A stretch of DNA of 64,000 bases from Eshraghiella sp964405265 (GTDB lineage: Bacteria > Bacillota > Clostridia > Lachnospirales > Lachnospiraceae): positions 1-64,000 of the forward strand of contig CAYONC010000001.1 in NCBI GenBank assembly GCA_964405265.1, in the 5' to 3' direction. Both the position numbers and the translations under genes were made by a program. The notes under the pieces were generated by a model. That model had not been told where the DNA came from and searched no databases. It was given only the letters and a program-made list of their open reading frames with translations. Position 1 is the first letter of the stretch, and each line of letters starts with the position of its first letter. This document shows positions 32,874 through 40,246 of this stretch, piece after piece.

Positions 32874-34225
32874 CCTCCGTATTTTACTACAAGAACATTC
32901 TTCGTAGCTTCCGTTATCTTATATTCTTCGCTTATTCTTCCTCCGATAATCCACATCACATGGGACCCGTCCGCAAGCAGCAGAATTTCTTCCCTCCTGC
33001 GTCCCGGTATCTTTTCGTCTATAAAATACCTGGAAAGCTTTTTCCTGTGGCCCATACCGTCCGCAACAAAATAATCTCCTTCTCGGCGGTTTCTCAGCTG
33101 CAGACTATTTTTTATTTTATCATAATCAAAGAACTTCGTATATAGTTCATTTGTAAATTTTTTCTTAAATTCCCACGGTATTTTTTTAAAGCTTACGTTT
33201 ATTCCGTCTTTTATGATACATGAAGGTACGGTTACGTCAACAGCATCTGTCCGTATTTCCGTATTTCCGTAAAAAAACAGTCCGTCACTGTCCCTTCGTA
33301 CATACAGATTCTTCCGTATTACCGTATATGCTCCCGGTTTCGCCGTTATAAGCCCTGCCACAGCCTCTATGTGGACATCTCCGATGTCCCTCAGGCTGTC
33401 CGCAAGCTCCGATATCGCCCTGATTATGAGACATTTTTGTATATAGCGGTCCTCTGTCCATGGTTCGGCAATAAATATTCCCCCATCCTCATGCCGCACT
33501 TTTCCGGAATATATTTTTTCCGTAAGCGAATCAATAAAATCACTGAGTTCACGCATGCGTTCCGACATACCGCATATATTCCTTACCGCTCCCTCATTAA
33601 TTTCTTCAAGCTGCGGGATAATGCCGTGTCTTATGCGGTTTCTTGCATATTCACCGGATGTATTGGTACTGTCCGTACAATATTCCAGACCTTCGCATTC
33701 CAAATATTCTTCTATTTCTTTCCTTGAACAGCATAGGAGAGGTCTTATTACATTATCCCTTACCGGTCTTATTCCTATGAGACCCCTGATTCCCGTTCCC
33801 CTGCTCAGATTAAATATTACGGTTTCTGCACGGTCATCACCGTGATGTGCAACTGCAATTACGCCTCCGCCCCGTTTTTTTGCCTCTTCGGAAAAAGTCC
33901 GATATCTTACGAGTCTGCCGGCCTCTTCCGTTCCGATTCCGCTTTGTTCCGCCAGTGCCGGAACATCATACCGCCTGCACACAAATTCGATTTTTCTCCG
34001 GCGGCACAGTTCTTCGCAGAAATACATATCCCTGTCGGCTTCTTCTCCCCTTATTCCGTGATGTATGTGAACCGCCGTAATTTCATATCCGAACAGCGGC
34101 TTCATCCTGTCAAGCATGTCAAGAAGGCAGACTGAATCGGCACCGCCCGATAATCCTGCAATTACCCTGCCGTGCCCTTCAAGCATTCTGTTTTCCTTAA
34201 CATATTCAAGAATCTTATTATACAT
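32870..34225 (-). CDS. tilS: tRNA(Ile)-lysidine synthase TilS
   Basis: The 451-residue enzyme attaches lysine to C34 of tRNA-Ile2 so that it reads AUA. The N-terminal PP-loop ATPase domain has GLSGGADSVCLLDML and VAHHGDDRAETVIFNL. A central helical domain and a C-terminal TilS domain (about 360-451) with LRNRREGDYF and KLSRYFIDEKIPGRRRE follow. Length and motifs are standard. It lies 37 nt downstream of the SpoIIE-like gene and overlaps hpt by 4 nt. Confidence 0.96.
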   Translation of the reverse strand: MYNKILEYVKENRMLEGHGRVIAGLSGGADSVCLLDMLDRMKPLFGYEITAVHIHHGIRGEEADRDMYFCEELCRRRKIEFVCRRYDVPALAEQSGIGTEEAGRLVRYRTFSEEAKKRGGGVIAVAHHGDDRAETVIFNLSRGTGIRGLIGIRPVRDNVIRPLLCCSRKEIEEYLECEGLEYCTDSTNTSGEYARNRIRHGIIPQLEEINEGAVRNICGMSERMRELSDFIDSLTEKIYSGKVRHEDGGIFIAEPWTEDRYIQKCLIIRAISELADSLRDIGDVHIEAVAGLITAKPGAYTVIRKNLYVRRDSDGLFFYGNTEIRTDAVDVTVPSCIIKDGINVSFKKIPWEFKKKFTNELYTKFFDYDKIKNSLQLRNRREGDYFVADGMGHRKKLSRYFIDEKIPGRRREEILLLADGSHVMWIIGGRISEEYKITEATKNVLVVKYGG

Positions 34226-34262
34226 GTTTTTATCCCGGTTTGAATTATAAATGTAATATACT

Positions 34263-35345
34263 TTATGATTTTAAAGTTTGCAAGCCTTTTGTTTTCCACA
34301 CTCCCATCACAAGAACCGTCATGTCATCCGTATTTTCCCCCGTACAGAAGGATCTGCACTCGGTAAGAATATGTCTTGCCATCCTTTCCGGATTTCTGTG
34401 TCTCATTGATTTAATTATTTTTACCAGCCGTTCTTCTTTATCGTAAAACGGAAGGCTGTCGGCAACCCCGTCGCTAAGCATTATTATGTAGCTTCCGTCT
34501 GTAAGCTGTTCCTTCCACACATCCGTTTCCACATTTTCTATCACTCCTGCCGGAAGTGACGACGGACTTAAAGTTGTTACATTACCGTCTTTCAGTATAA
34601 AAGTCGCCGCACCGCCCATTTTCACTATGGTTGCCCTGCCCGTGTTAAGATTTACGGCAGCCATGTCCATTGTTACCGTACTTTCCTCATTATTTTTTAT
34701 TATCGCCGAATTAATCATTTCCGGTATACAGGTTTCTTCATATCCGCTTTTAAAAAGCTCCTCTATCAGTTCTATTACCATTGTGCTTTTCTTCGACGCC
34801 GCATTCCCTGTTCCCATGCCATCCGCAACCGCCATTACCACTTTTCCGGAAATTCCGTTTTCAAAGGTATAGCTGTCTCCCGATATTTCACCTTTTTGCT
34901 TGCTCATTACGGCACTTCCGTGCATTTCCGTATATGCGGTTTCTTCTTCAAAAACATATTCCGCTTCAGAGACGGATACAATATTCCTGCCGTCTTTTCC
35001 GGCAACCATGCTGCATCCCGTTATTTCACTCATTATTTCTCCGAGTTTTCCGGTATTCATGCACCCTTTTCTTGTACCTGCCCGAATCTCAGCCCTCAGC
35101 CTTCCATCCCCCAATCTGGCAAAAGATATTTTTCCTGCTTTTATACCTTTGCCGGACAGTTTTTTCCGTATCTGTTTTTCATCAAATTCCGGACACTTAT
35201 CCCAGATAAGCCCTTCCAGGGCATCTGCAGTTCCGTCAAGGCAGATCTTTATGTTCCGGTCATGTTCATTTTCCCTGTGTAATTTTGCAAGGACTCTTAT
35301 GTTCCCGGCCAGCTCCGCTATCCGGTCCTGTGTATATGAAATCAT
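34263..35345 (-). CDS. SpoIIE-like PP2C phosphatase without the membrane domain
   Basis: The start at 35345 (MISYTQDRIAELAGN) is used because GGAGAGGAG lies just upstream and inside the longer frame. The 360-residue protein corresponds to the C-terminal two thirds of SpoIIE: a regulatory region followed by a PPM phosphatase with GEISGDSY, ADGMGTGNAAS, LSDGVADSL and DDMTVLV, so metal ligands are present. Full SpoIIE (about 800 residues) has ten transmembrane helices at the N-terminus; these are missing here. It activates sigma-F in the forespore in Bacillus. The position before tilS-hpt-ftsH matches spoIIE. A soluble version could work differently or be a remnant of the sporulation pathway. 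Confidence 0.88.
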   Translation of the reverse strand: MISYTQDRIAELAGNIRVLAKLHRENEHDRNIKICLDGTADALEGLIWDKCPEFDEKQIRKKLSGKGIKAGKISFARLGDGRLRAEIRAGTRKGCMNTGKLGEIMSEITGCSMVAGKDGRNIVSVSEAEYVFEEETAYTEMHGSAVMSKQKGEISGDSYTFENGISGKVVMAVADGMGTGNAASKKSTMVIELIEELFKSGYEETCIPEMINSAIIKNNEESTVTMDMAAVNLNTGRATIVKMGGAATFILKDGNVTTLSPSSLPAGVIENVETDVWKEQLTDGSYIIMLSDGVADSLPFYDKEERLVKIIKSMRHRNPERMARHILTECRSFCTGENTDDMTVLVMGVWKTKGLQTLKS

Positions 35346-35459
35346 ATTATTTCTCCTCTCCCTGTTCATTCGGACAGCAGCTTATTATACATTATTTTCC
35401 TATATACCGCTGTCAGATTATGGGAGCTCATATACATATTATTATGACAAAAAAAGACA

Positions 35460-35511
35460 CTGAAGGAATCCCCATGACGCACCATTCCGTGCGGCATGGG
35501 GATTCCTTCAG
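35460..35511 (-). terminator. Very strong terminator between divIC/ftsB and the SpoIIE-like gene
   Basis: A 17-bp perfect stem (CTGAAGGAATCCCCATG with its complement) carries a nested 5-bp stem (CGCAC/GTGCG) in its loop and is followed on the minus strand by TGTC and seven U residues. It separates the hup-S4-yabP-yabQ-divIC transcript from the SpoIIE-like-tilS-hpt-ftsH transcript. A TATAAT box for the latter lies about 35 nt upstream of the SpoIIE-like start. Confidence 0.9.
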
Positions 35512-35516
35512 CGTCC

Positions 35517-35810
35517 TCATCCTGCAGGCTTCAGAATTGTCTCATTAGGATATACAAGTCCAAGCTTGTTCCTCGCCATCAGCTCCACAAACTGCTTCGT
35601 CTGCACGTACTTGGAGTACTGTTCAATTTCCTCCGTTCTCTGTTTTTCTTCCTCTATCTGCTGCTTCAGTTCTTCTATCTGCTGCCTGTCTCTTGCATTC
35701 TGGGCTTTTATTTCCCTGCTCTTAAAGCGGACCACAAAAGCAACGGCTATGACTGCGGCGATTATCGCCGCGGTTATGAAAATATCAGATTTTTTTCCTC
35801 TTCTTCTCAT
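35517..35810 (-). CDS. divIC: FtsB/DivIC-family septum protein
   Basis: The 97-residue bitopic protein has a short basic N-terminus, a transmembrane helix (about 10-27), a coiled coil rich in Gln/Glu/Lys (about 30-62) and a short C-terminal domain with LGLVYPNETILKPAG, typical of DivIC/FtsB. It belongs to the FtsL-FtsB-FtsQ (DivIB) complex that starts division-wall synthesis. Order yabP-yabQ-divIC is that of Bacillus. Its start overlaps yabQ by 26 nt. Confidence 0.9.
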   Translation of the reverse strand: MRRRGKKSDIFITAAIIAAVIAVAFVVRFKSREIKAQNARDRQQIEELKQQIEEEKQRTEEIEQYSKYVQTKQFVELMARNKLGLVYPNETILKPAG

Positions 35811-36192
35811 TGCTCCTCCTTCTTATCCCGCTTACTGCCATTTTAATAAATTCAGCCGTTTTTTTCAATATGGCGACAGGAATTTTTTCAATTATGAGCG
35901 TCATTATCTTCAAAACCGCTTTTCCAACCGTAATTTCATACAAAGCGATTCCCGCCAGAGCACCTGCAACAAAATAAAACCTCACTCCGCCATCGTTTAT
36001 CCGTATCAGAAAAGCAAACGTCCCTGCCGTCATGGCAAGCCAATACAGAATATCTTCAACGGATACTGCCGTAACACAGTGCGGGATGGTTCTTCTCAAT
36101 GCTCTCAGTACATCATATGACGCTCCGCTGAGGATTCCGAATGCAACCGTCATTAAAGCTTTTACAAGTTCATACCTGATACCGTCCGCCAT
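35785..36192 (-). CDS. yabQ: Sporulation protein YabQ family
   Basis: The 135-residue membrane protein has about four hydrophobic helices (about 10-27, 45-62, 66-82 and 85-105) and a basic C-terminal tail RRRSNEKKRKK. The arrangement FGILSGASYDVLRALRR near the N-terminus is characteristic of YabQ, which is needed for spore cortex formation in Bacillus. The order S4 protein-yabP-yabQ-divIC confirms identity. It overlaps yabP by 1 nt and divIC by 26 nt. Confidence 0.88.
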   Translation of the reverse strand: MADGIRYELVKALMTVAFGILSGASYDVLRALRRTIPHCVTAVSVEDILYWLAMTAGTFAFLIRINDGGVRFYFVAGALAGIALYEITVGKAVLKIMTLIIEKIPVAILKKTAEFIKMAVSGIRRRSNEKKRKKI

Positions 36193-36476
36193 TATTTAAA
36201 AAGCCGTGCCAAAACGGACCGGCTTTTTTTTGCATAAGTATTTACGTCTGAATATGTAATTCCGTCTATAGTTCCGTCTATGTCAATTTCTCCTTTTTCA
36301 ACCGACAGCCTGCTGACGTGAAGGTCATGTCCCTTTACCGTCACCATGCCGCACTGCGTCTCCAGAAGAATACTGTTCAAATCAAATGATATTACATCCT
36401 TAACTCCGGTTATGCTTCCGTTTTTTCTGTTCATAACGGCTATATTATGTGGTCTGCCCGGTCTTACGTCTTCCAT
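36192..36476 (-). CDS. yabP: Sporulation protein YabP
   Basis: The 94-residue protein has the YabP/YqfC beta-rich fold: VKDVISFDLNSILLETQCGMVTVKGHDLHV and the later GEIDIDGTIDGITY are the conserved strands (here only described, each part of a continuous region at about 25-80). It is needed for spore coat and cortex assembly in Bacillus. It lies 27 nt downstream of the S4-protein gene and overlaps yabQ. Its retention, with yabQ and a SpoIIE-like gene, indicates a spore-forming ancestry. Confidence 0.9.
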   Translation of the reverse strand: MEDVRPGRPHNIAVMNRKNGSITGVKDVISFDLNSILLETQCGMVTVKGHDLHVSRLSVEKGEIDIDGTIDGITYSDVNTYAKKSRSVLARLFK

Positions 36477-36503
36477 TTTGTCCCCTCCGCTTATTTTTAT
36501 TAA

Positions 36504-36779
36504 TTATATTCCCTCTTCCGTCGTATTATTCTCCTCCGGCTGCAGATACCGGAACATTTTACCGGCATCATCCTTTTTGGTGGATTCCGTTATTTCATCT
36601 GCCTGTACGCGGACCTTTTTGTTTCCAAACTGTATTTCTATAATATCATCCTTCTTAACCTCGGCGGAAGCCCTTGCCGTTTTGCCATTGATGCTTACCC
36701 TTCCGGCATCACATGCCTCATTGGCTACCGTACGCCTCTTTATCAGCCTTGAAACCTTAAGATATTTATCAAGTCTCAT
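36504..36779 (-). CDS. S4-domain RNA-binding protein (YabO/HslR-like)
   Basis: The start at 36779 (MRLDKYLKVSRLIKRR) has GAGGTGG 9 nt upstream; the longer frame to 36884 begins in a region without such a site. The 91-residue protein has an S4 domain (about 1-60), with RTVANEACDAGRVSINGK as the RNA-binding helix and loop. Relatives (YabO/HslR/RqcP) bind stalled 50S subunits; RqcP helps RqcH add alanine tails in ribosome quality control. Location before yabP is conserved in Bacillus, where YabO is RqcP, so this is the most likely role. Confidence 0.88.
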   Translation of the reverse strand: MRLDKYLKVSRLIKRRTVANEACDAGRVSINGKTARASAEVKKDDIIEIQFGNKKVRVQADEITESTKKDDAGKMFRYLQPEENNTTEEGI

Positions 36780-36938
36780 GATATGCCACCTCTTTTCTGT
36801 TAATGTACATAGAATCTCTCTTTTCGAGATTCGCCGTGCCCGAACGGAACCGCCTGTGATTAATTTTTTCCGTGAGGTGTGCATCCTGCACGGAGTGCTT
36901 TTTGAATAATGTGAAATCGGAATTTCCTATTATACAAA

Positions 36939-36967
36939 AACATCCCAAGGTGTAACCTTGAGATGTT
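36939..36967 (-). terminator. Terminator of hup
   Basis: A 12-bp stem AACATCTCAAGG/CCTTGGGATGTT (minus strand, one G-U pair, 5-nt loop) is followed by UUUUUG. It ends most hup transcripts; genes downstream may need read-through or a promoter in the 36780-36938 stretch. Confidence 0.8.
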
Positions 36968-36983
36968 ATCAGGCTGTCTGCAA

Positions 36984-37259
36984 TTATTTGTTAATGCTGT
37001 CCTTTAACTGACTTCCTGCCTTGAACTTAGGTGCCTTAGATGCAGCAATCTTAATTGTCTCTCCCGTAATAGGATTTCTTCCTTCTCTTGCAGCTCTTTC
37101 AGTAACTTCAAAAGTTCCAAATCCGACTAACTGAATCTTCTCACCCTTCTTTAATTCTTCTGCAACAACTTCCGTGAAAGCCTTTAATGCCTTTTCAGCA
37201 TCCTTCTTGGTAAGCTCTGTCTTCTCAGCAATAGCTGCTACTAATTCTGTCTTGTTCAT
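36984..37259 (-). CDS. hup: HU-family DNA-binding protein
   Basis: The 91-residue histone-like protein bends and compacts DNA as a dimer. It starts MNKTELVAAIAEKTELTKKDAEKAL and includes the beta-arm segment RNPITGETIKIAASKAPKFKAG, both spanning the standard HU signature (described, not quoted in full length). The codon choice is that of a highly expressed gene, and a consensus promoter (37347-37375) and a good terminator surround it, so it is probably mainly monocistronic. Confidence 0.96.
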   Translation of the reverse strand: MNKTELVAAIAEKTELTKKDAEKALKAFTEVVAEELKKGEKIQLVGFGTFEVTERAAREGRNPITGETIKIAASKAPKFKAGSQLKDSINK

Positions 37260-37346
37260 GTATTATTTCCTCCTAATACCAGATAAATATTCGTATATAA
37301 GCAATATTCCGCTTCTTCTGCGGTATCGCAGTATACCCACACAATA

Positions 37347-37375
37347 TTTATAATAGTTTTATAAGTGTTTGTCAA
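37347..37375 (-). promoter_or_regulatory. Promoter of hup
   Basis: On the minus strand TTGACA (37370-37375), 17 nt and TATAAA (37347-37352) form a strong promoter. The -35 box overlaps the stop codon of coaX (37372-37374). The leader is about 80 nt with a CCGCAGAAGAAGCGG hairpin (about 37310-37324) and a GGAGGAAAT ribosome binding site. Confidence 0.8.
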
Positions 37376-38169
37376 GAAAAATTGGCATTTTTCGGTCTGT
37401 TTGCTTCAATATTTTTTTTATACAGAATATACAGTCCTTTCAGAAGCAGTCCGTCATCCACCTTTATCTCATGTCTGCACAGCGGAATTACCGTTTTTGC
37501 GAGGCCTCCCGTTGCAACTACCTTCGGCTGATATCCCAGTTCCCCGTATATCCGGTCTATAAGACCGTCAAGCATTGAAGCACTGCCTATAAGTATTCCG
37601 CTCTTCATACAATCCACCGTATTTCTGCCAATTACCTTATCCGGTGCATCAAGTCCTATCCTCGGAAGCTGGGATGTCCTGTTTACAAGTGATTCAAGAG
37701 ATACCTTAAGTCCCGGAATAATCAGTCCGCCCATATAATTGCTTTCCCTGTCTATTACGGATACCGTGGTTGCCGTACCCATGTCTATGATTATCAGCGG
37801 AAAACCATACTCTCTTATTCCTGCCACCGAATCAACGATTAGGTCCGCTCCCAATGCCTTAGGATTATCCGTCAGTATATTAAGTCCGGTCTTCATGCCG
37901 GGTGCCACAATCAGCGCCTCACGTCCCGTTGTCTTTTTTACGGCTTCCTTCACAATCATCGTAAGCGGTGGTACAACGGATGATATTATCGCACCTTCAA
38001 TATCCTGCGGCTTCACGTCGTGGAGCTCAAGAACCGTTTTTATTCCGATTGCGTACTCAAGTTCCGTTTCCGAAAGGTTGGTACACAAACGTTCTTCAAA
38101 TATTATTTTTTCTTCTGCTATGCATCCGATAACTATGTTGGTATTGCCCATATCTATTGCCAATATCAC
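37372..38169 (-). CDS. coaX: Type III pantothenate kinase CoaX
   Basis: The start is a GTG at 38169 with AGGAGG 8 nt upstream; the latter overlaps the stop of the preceding gene. The 265-residue ASKHA-fold kinase catalyses the first step of coenzyme A synthesis and is insensitive to CoA feedback. AIDMGNTNIVIG (phosphate-binding), GADLIVDSVAG (pantothenate site) and IDMGTATT are all present. Length is normal. It follows the degenerate GGDEF gene by 12 nt and is followed by hup. Confidence 0.95.
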   Translation of the reverse strand: MILAIDMGNTNIVIGCIAEEKIIFEERLCTNLSETELEYAIGIKTVLELHDVKPQDIEGAIISSVVPPLTMIVKEAVKKTTGREALIVAPGMKTGLNILTDNPKALGADLIVDSVAGIREYGFPLIIIDMGTATTVSVIDRESNYMGGLIIPGLKVSLESLVNRTSQLPRIGLDAPDKVIGRNTVDCMKSGILIGSASMLDGLIDRIYGELGYQPKVVATGGLAKTVIPLCRHEIKVDDGLLLKGLYILYKKNIEANRPKNANFS

Positions 38170-38181
38170 TGTTCTTGCCTC

Positions 38182-40083
38182 CTAATAGTCAAACACGCAT
38201 TTGATGGTGCCGTCCTGCCTTGCCTTATTTTTAGCTATGACAGCTTTTTCAATATATGTAAGTGCATTGTCAATGTGCTTTGGAAGAAGCACCACTCCCG
38301 AATTAATTATAAGACTAACCTGCGGGCACCTCTTACTGCAGAAGTCAAGAAATTTACGGTTGTTGGTGTCCATCATTGCGGCTGACAGCCTGTTGCCCCT
38401 GTCGTCATACTGGTTGACAAGCACAAGATAGTTGTCCGCATTGGTTCTGCTTCCCATAATGTATCTTCCTTCAAGAATCCTCAGCTCATCAGCGAATTTT
38501 CTCAGAATCTCATCCCCCGTATCCCTGCCGTATATATCGTTTATGCGGGTAAAATTATCAAAATCGACTGCAACAAGTGCAAGCGACTTATCCTGATTAG
38601 CATCTGCATATTTCTGCATCTCCCTGATAAATATGTCTTTTTTCAAAAGTCCCGTTACAGAATCATGTGTCTTGTTTTCTTCTTCTTTTTTGAGCATATC
38701 GTTATATTTTTTCAGATTAATGAAATATGCCGACAGAAAAGCAGTTGTCATTTTACAGGCTCCTATTTCCCTCTCAGTCCATTTTCTGGATGCTCTGTGT
38801 CTGTCATAGCTTACCCAGCCGCCTAAAGGTCCCGGTGCGGAATACCTGCCTATCAGGGCAGAACGTATGCCCACTGCCTTCATCTTGATAATTATGTCAT
38901 TATGTCCGTCATATTCATCAAGTCTGTCTATAGCAAGAAAGTCATCATCTCCCCATACAAATCCTGCCGTACTCTCAAAAGGCTTTCTCATTATCTTGTC
39001 GGTAACATCCGGATTGCTTACGTCATACCACTGACCCATGAGAGCCGTTTTTCCCGATGCCTCGTCATACTCATGAACGGATATGCAGTCAATGCCGTAT
39101 TTTCTGCCAAGCATTTCAAAAAGCATACTGATGATTTTTTCCGGAGGTTCACCTGCATTAAGAATCTCCAGAAGACTCATTACTATTTCCGTATCCGGCT
39201 CGAATTTTTCCGACTGTGCTTCATATTCGCCATTGTCATCAGATATTAATTCATCATAGATTACAATACTTCCCTCGTCTTTGCATTTCGCCGCAAGATA
39301 TGCCATCCTTGTCCTGTATACAAACTGGTACACGGTTCCCGGGCTTACGGTTCCGTAATACATTCCTCCCTGTATTACAATATCCGGATTTTTCTCCTTT
39401 ATTCCGTTTTCCAGCTCCGCCATTCTGCTTATAAAGCCTTCTTTAATGTCATTACCGTAATAAAAAACACCTGTCTCATCATGGTCAAGCACTGCCGTAA
39501 TTACATCATACGGATATATCCTGTTTATTGTCTGGATAAGGTTAATTTTCTGTTCAAAAAGATTTTCTCCGTCTCCCATACTGATTATGAGAAGTCCGCA
39601 GGTGCGTCCCTCATACTTGCTGAATTTGGAATCCAGTCTTTTGTAAAAGCTTTCTTTATCCAGTGCCCCGCAGCACAGGTCATCACCGAATATTCCGTTT
39701 CCTCCGTATACGCTTTCGATTCCTTCTCTTCGTATATTCTCCAGCCTTCCTGCCACAGCCTCCACTTCGTTATATTCATCATAAATAAGGCGTGCCGTAA
39801 GCCTGTATATGCGTTCCGTTCCCCTTAGGTCCTCAAAGGTTATATAAGAATCGCAAAAATCCATACTCCTGTGTGTAATTGCCTCCGCTATTCTTTTTTT
39901 CAGAACACTTCCCATTGAATTATTATCAATTCCCGACGGATACCCGCCCCCGTACTTTGAAATTCCGGTGCTGCCTCCATACATACTGATTCTGTCTTCA
40001 GCCGGAATATACCTGAAAAAAACATCTCCGGTCAGTGCCGCCATATCTCTGTATGTTCTAAGCTCCTCTCTGTAATCTTCCAT
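38182..40083 (-). CDS. GGDEF-family protein with degenerate signature (probable non-catalytic)
   Basis: The start at 40083 (MEDYREELRTYRDM) has GGAGGTGG 8 nt upstream; an earlier frame start at 40128 lacks it. The 633-residue protein has a PAS-like N-terminal part (about 20-115), a GGDEF-like region without signature (about 135-285), a GAF-like domain (about 310-460) and a C-terminal GGDEF domain (about 480-625). Its signature is NADNY in SRTNADNYLVLV in place of GGDEF, so diguanylate cyclase activity is unlikely; it may bind nucleotides or partners. A hairpin (minus strand GGGAATA/TATTCCC) lies just before the ribosome binding site. No transmembrane helix is visible. Confidence 0.82.
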   Translation of the reverse strand: MEDYREELRTYRDMAALTGDVFFRYIPAEDRISMYGGSTGISKYGGGYPSGIDNNSMGSVLKKRIAEAITHRSMDFCDSYITFEDLRGTERIYRLTARLIYDEYNEVEAVAGRLENIRREGIESVYGGNGIFGDDLCCGALDKESFYKRLDSKFSKYEGRTCGLLIISMGDGENLFEQKINLIQTINRIYPYDVITAVLDHDETGVFYYGNDIKEGFISRMAELENGIKEKNPDIVIQGGMYYGTVSPGTVYQFVYRTRMAYLAAKCKDEGSIVIYDELISDDNGEYEAQSEKFEPDTEIVMSLLEILNAGEPPEKIISMLFEMLGRKYGIDCISVHEYDEASGKTALMGQWYDVSNPDVTDKIMRKPFESTAGFVWGDDDFLAIDRLDEYDGHNDIIIKMKAVGIRSALIGRYSAPGPLGGWVSYDRHRASRKWTEREIGACKMTTAFLSAYFINLKKYNDMLKKEEENKTHDSVTGLLKKDIFIREMQKYADANQDKSLALVAVDFDNFTRINDIYGRDTGDEILRKFADELRILEGRYIMGSRTNADNYLVLVNQYDDRGNRLSAAMMDTNNRKFLDFCSKRCPQVSLIINSGVVLLPKHIDNALTYIEKAVIAKNKARQDGTIKCVFDY

Positions 40084-40153
40084 ATATGCCACCTCCAATA
40101 CCCCGGGAATATCACCCCGTATTCCCATATTTCTTATTTCAGCCGCAGTGCGA

Positions 40154-40195
40154 TTTTACATTATGGGAAACGTTTAAGCTTCCCATAATGTAAAA
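40154..40195. repeat. 16-bp perfect inverted repeat upstream of the GGDEF-family gene
   Basis: TTTTACATTATGGGAA (40154-40169) and its exact complement TTCCCATAATGTAAAA (40180-40195) enclose a 10-nt loop. It stands between the terminator of the upstream lipoprotein gene and the start of the GGDEF-family gene. With A/U-rich ends on both sides it could end transcripts in either direction or be an operator. Confidence 0.65.
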
Positions 40196-40198
40196 ACA

Positions 40199-40223
40199 GG
40201 CACTGCCCATTACAAGCAGTGCC
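40199..40223 (-). terminator. Terminator of the trigger-factor-like lipoprotein gene
   Basis: GGCACTGC/GCAGTGCC (8 bp, 9-nt loop) is followed on the minus strand by TGTTTTTA. It lies 24 nt behind the stop codon of the gene at 40247. Confidence 0.8.
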
Positions 40224-40246
40224 CTGACTGATACCATTACAGCCTT

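Noticed and set aside
35785..36192. Possibility that yabQ, yabP and divIC are broken remnants
   Set aside because: All three have full-length family size, overlapping starts and stops, and keep the conserved order, so they look intact.
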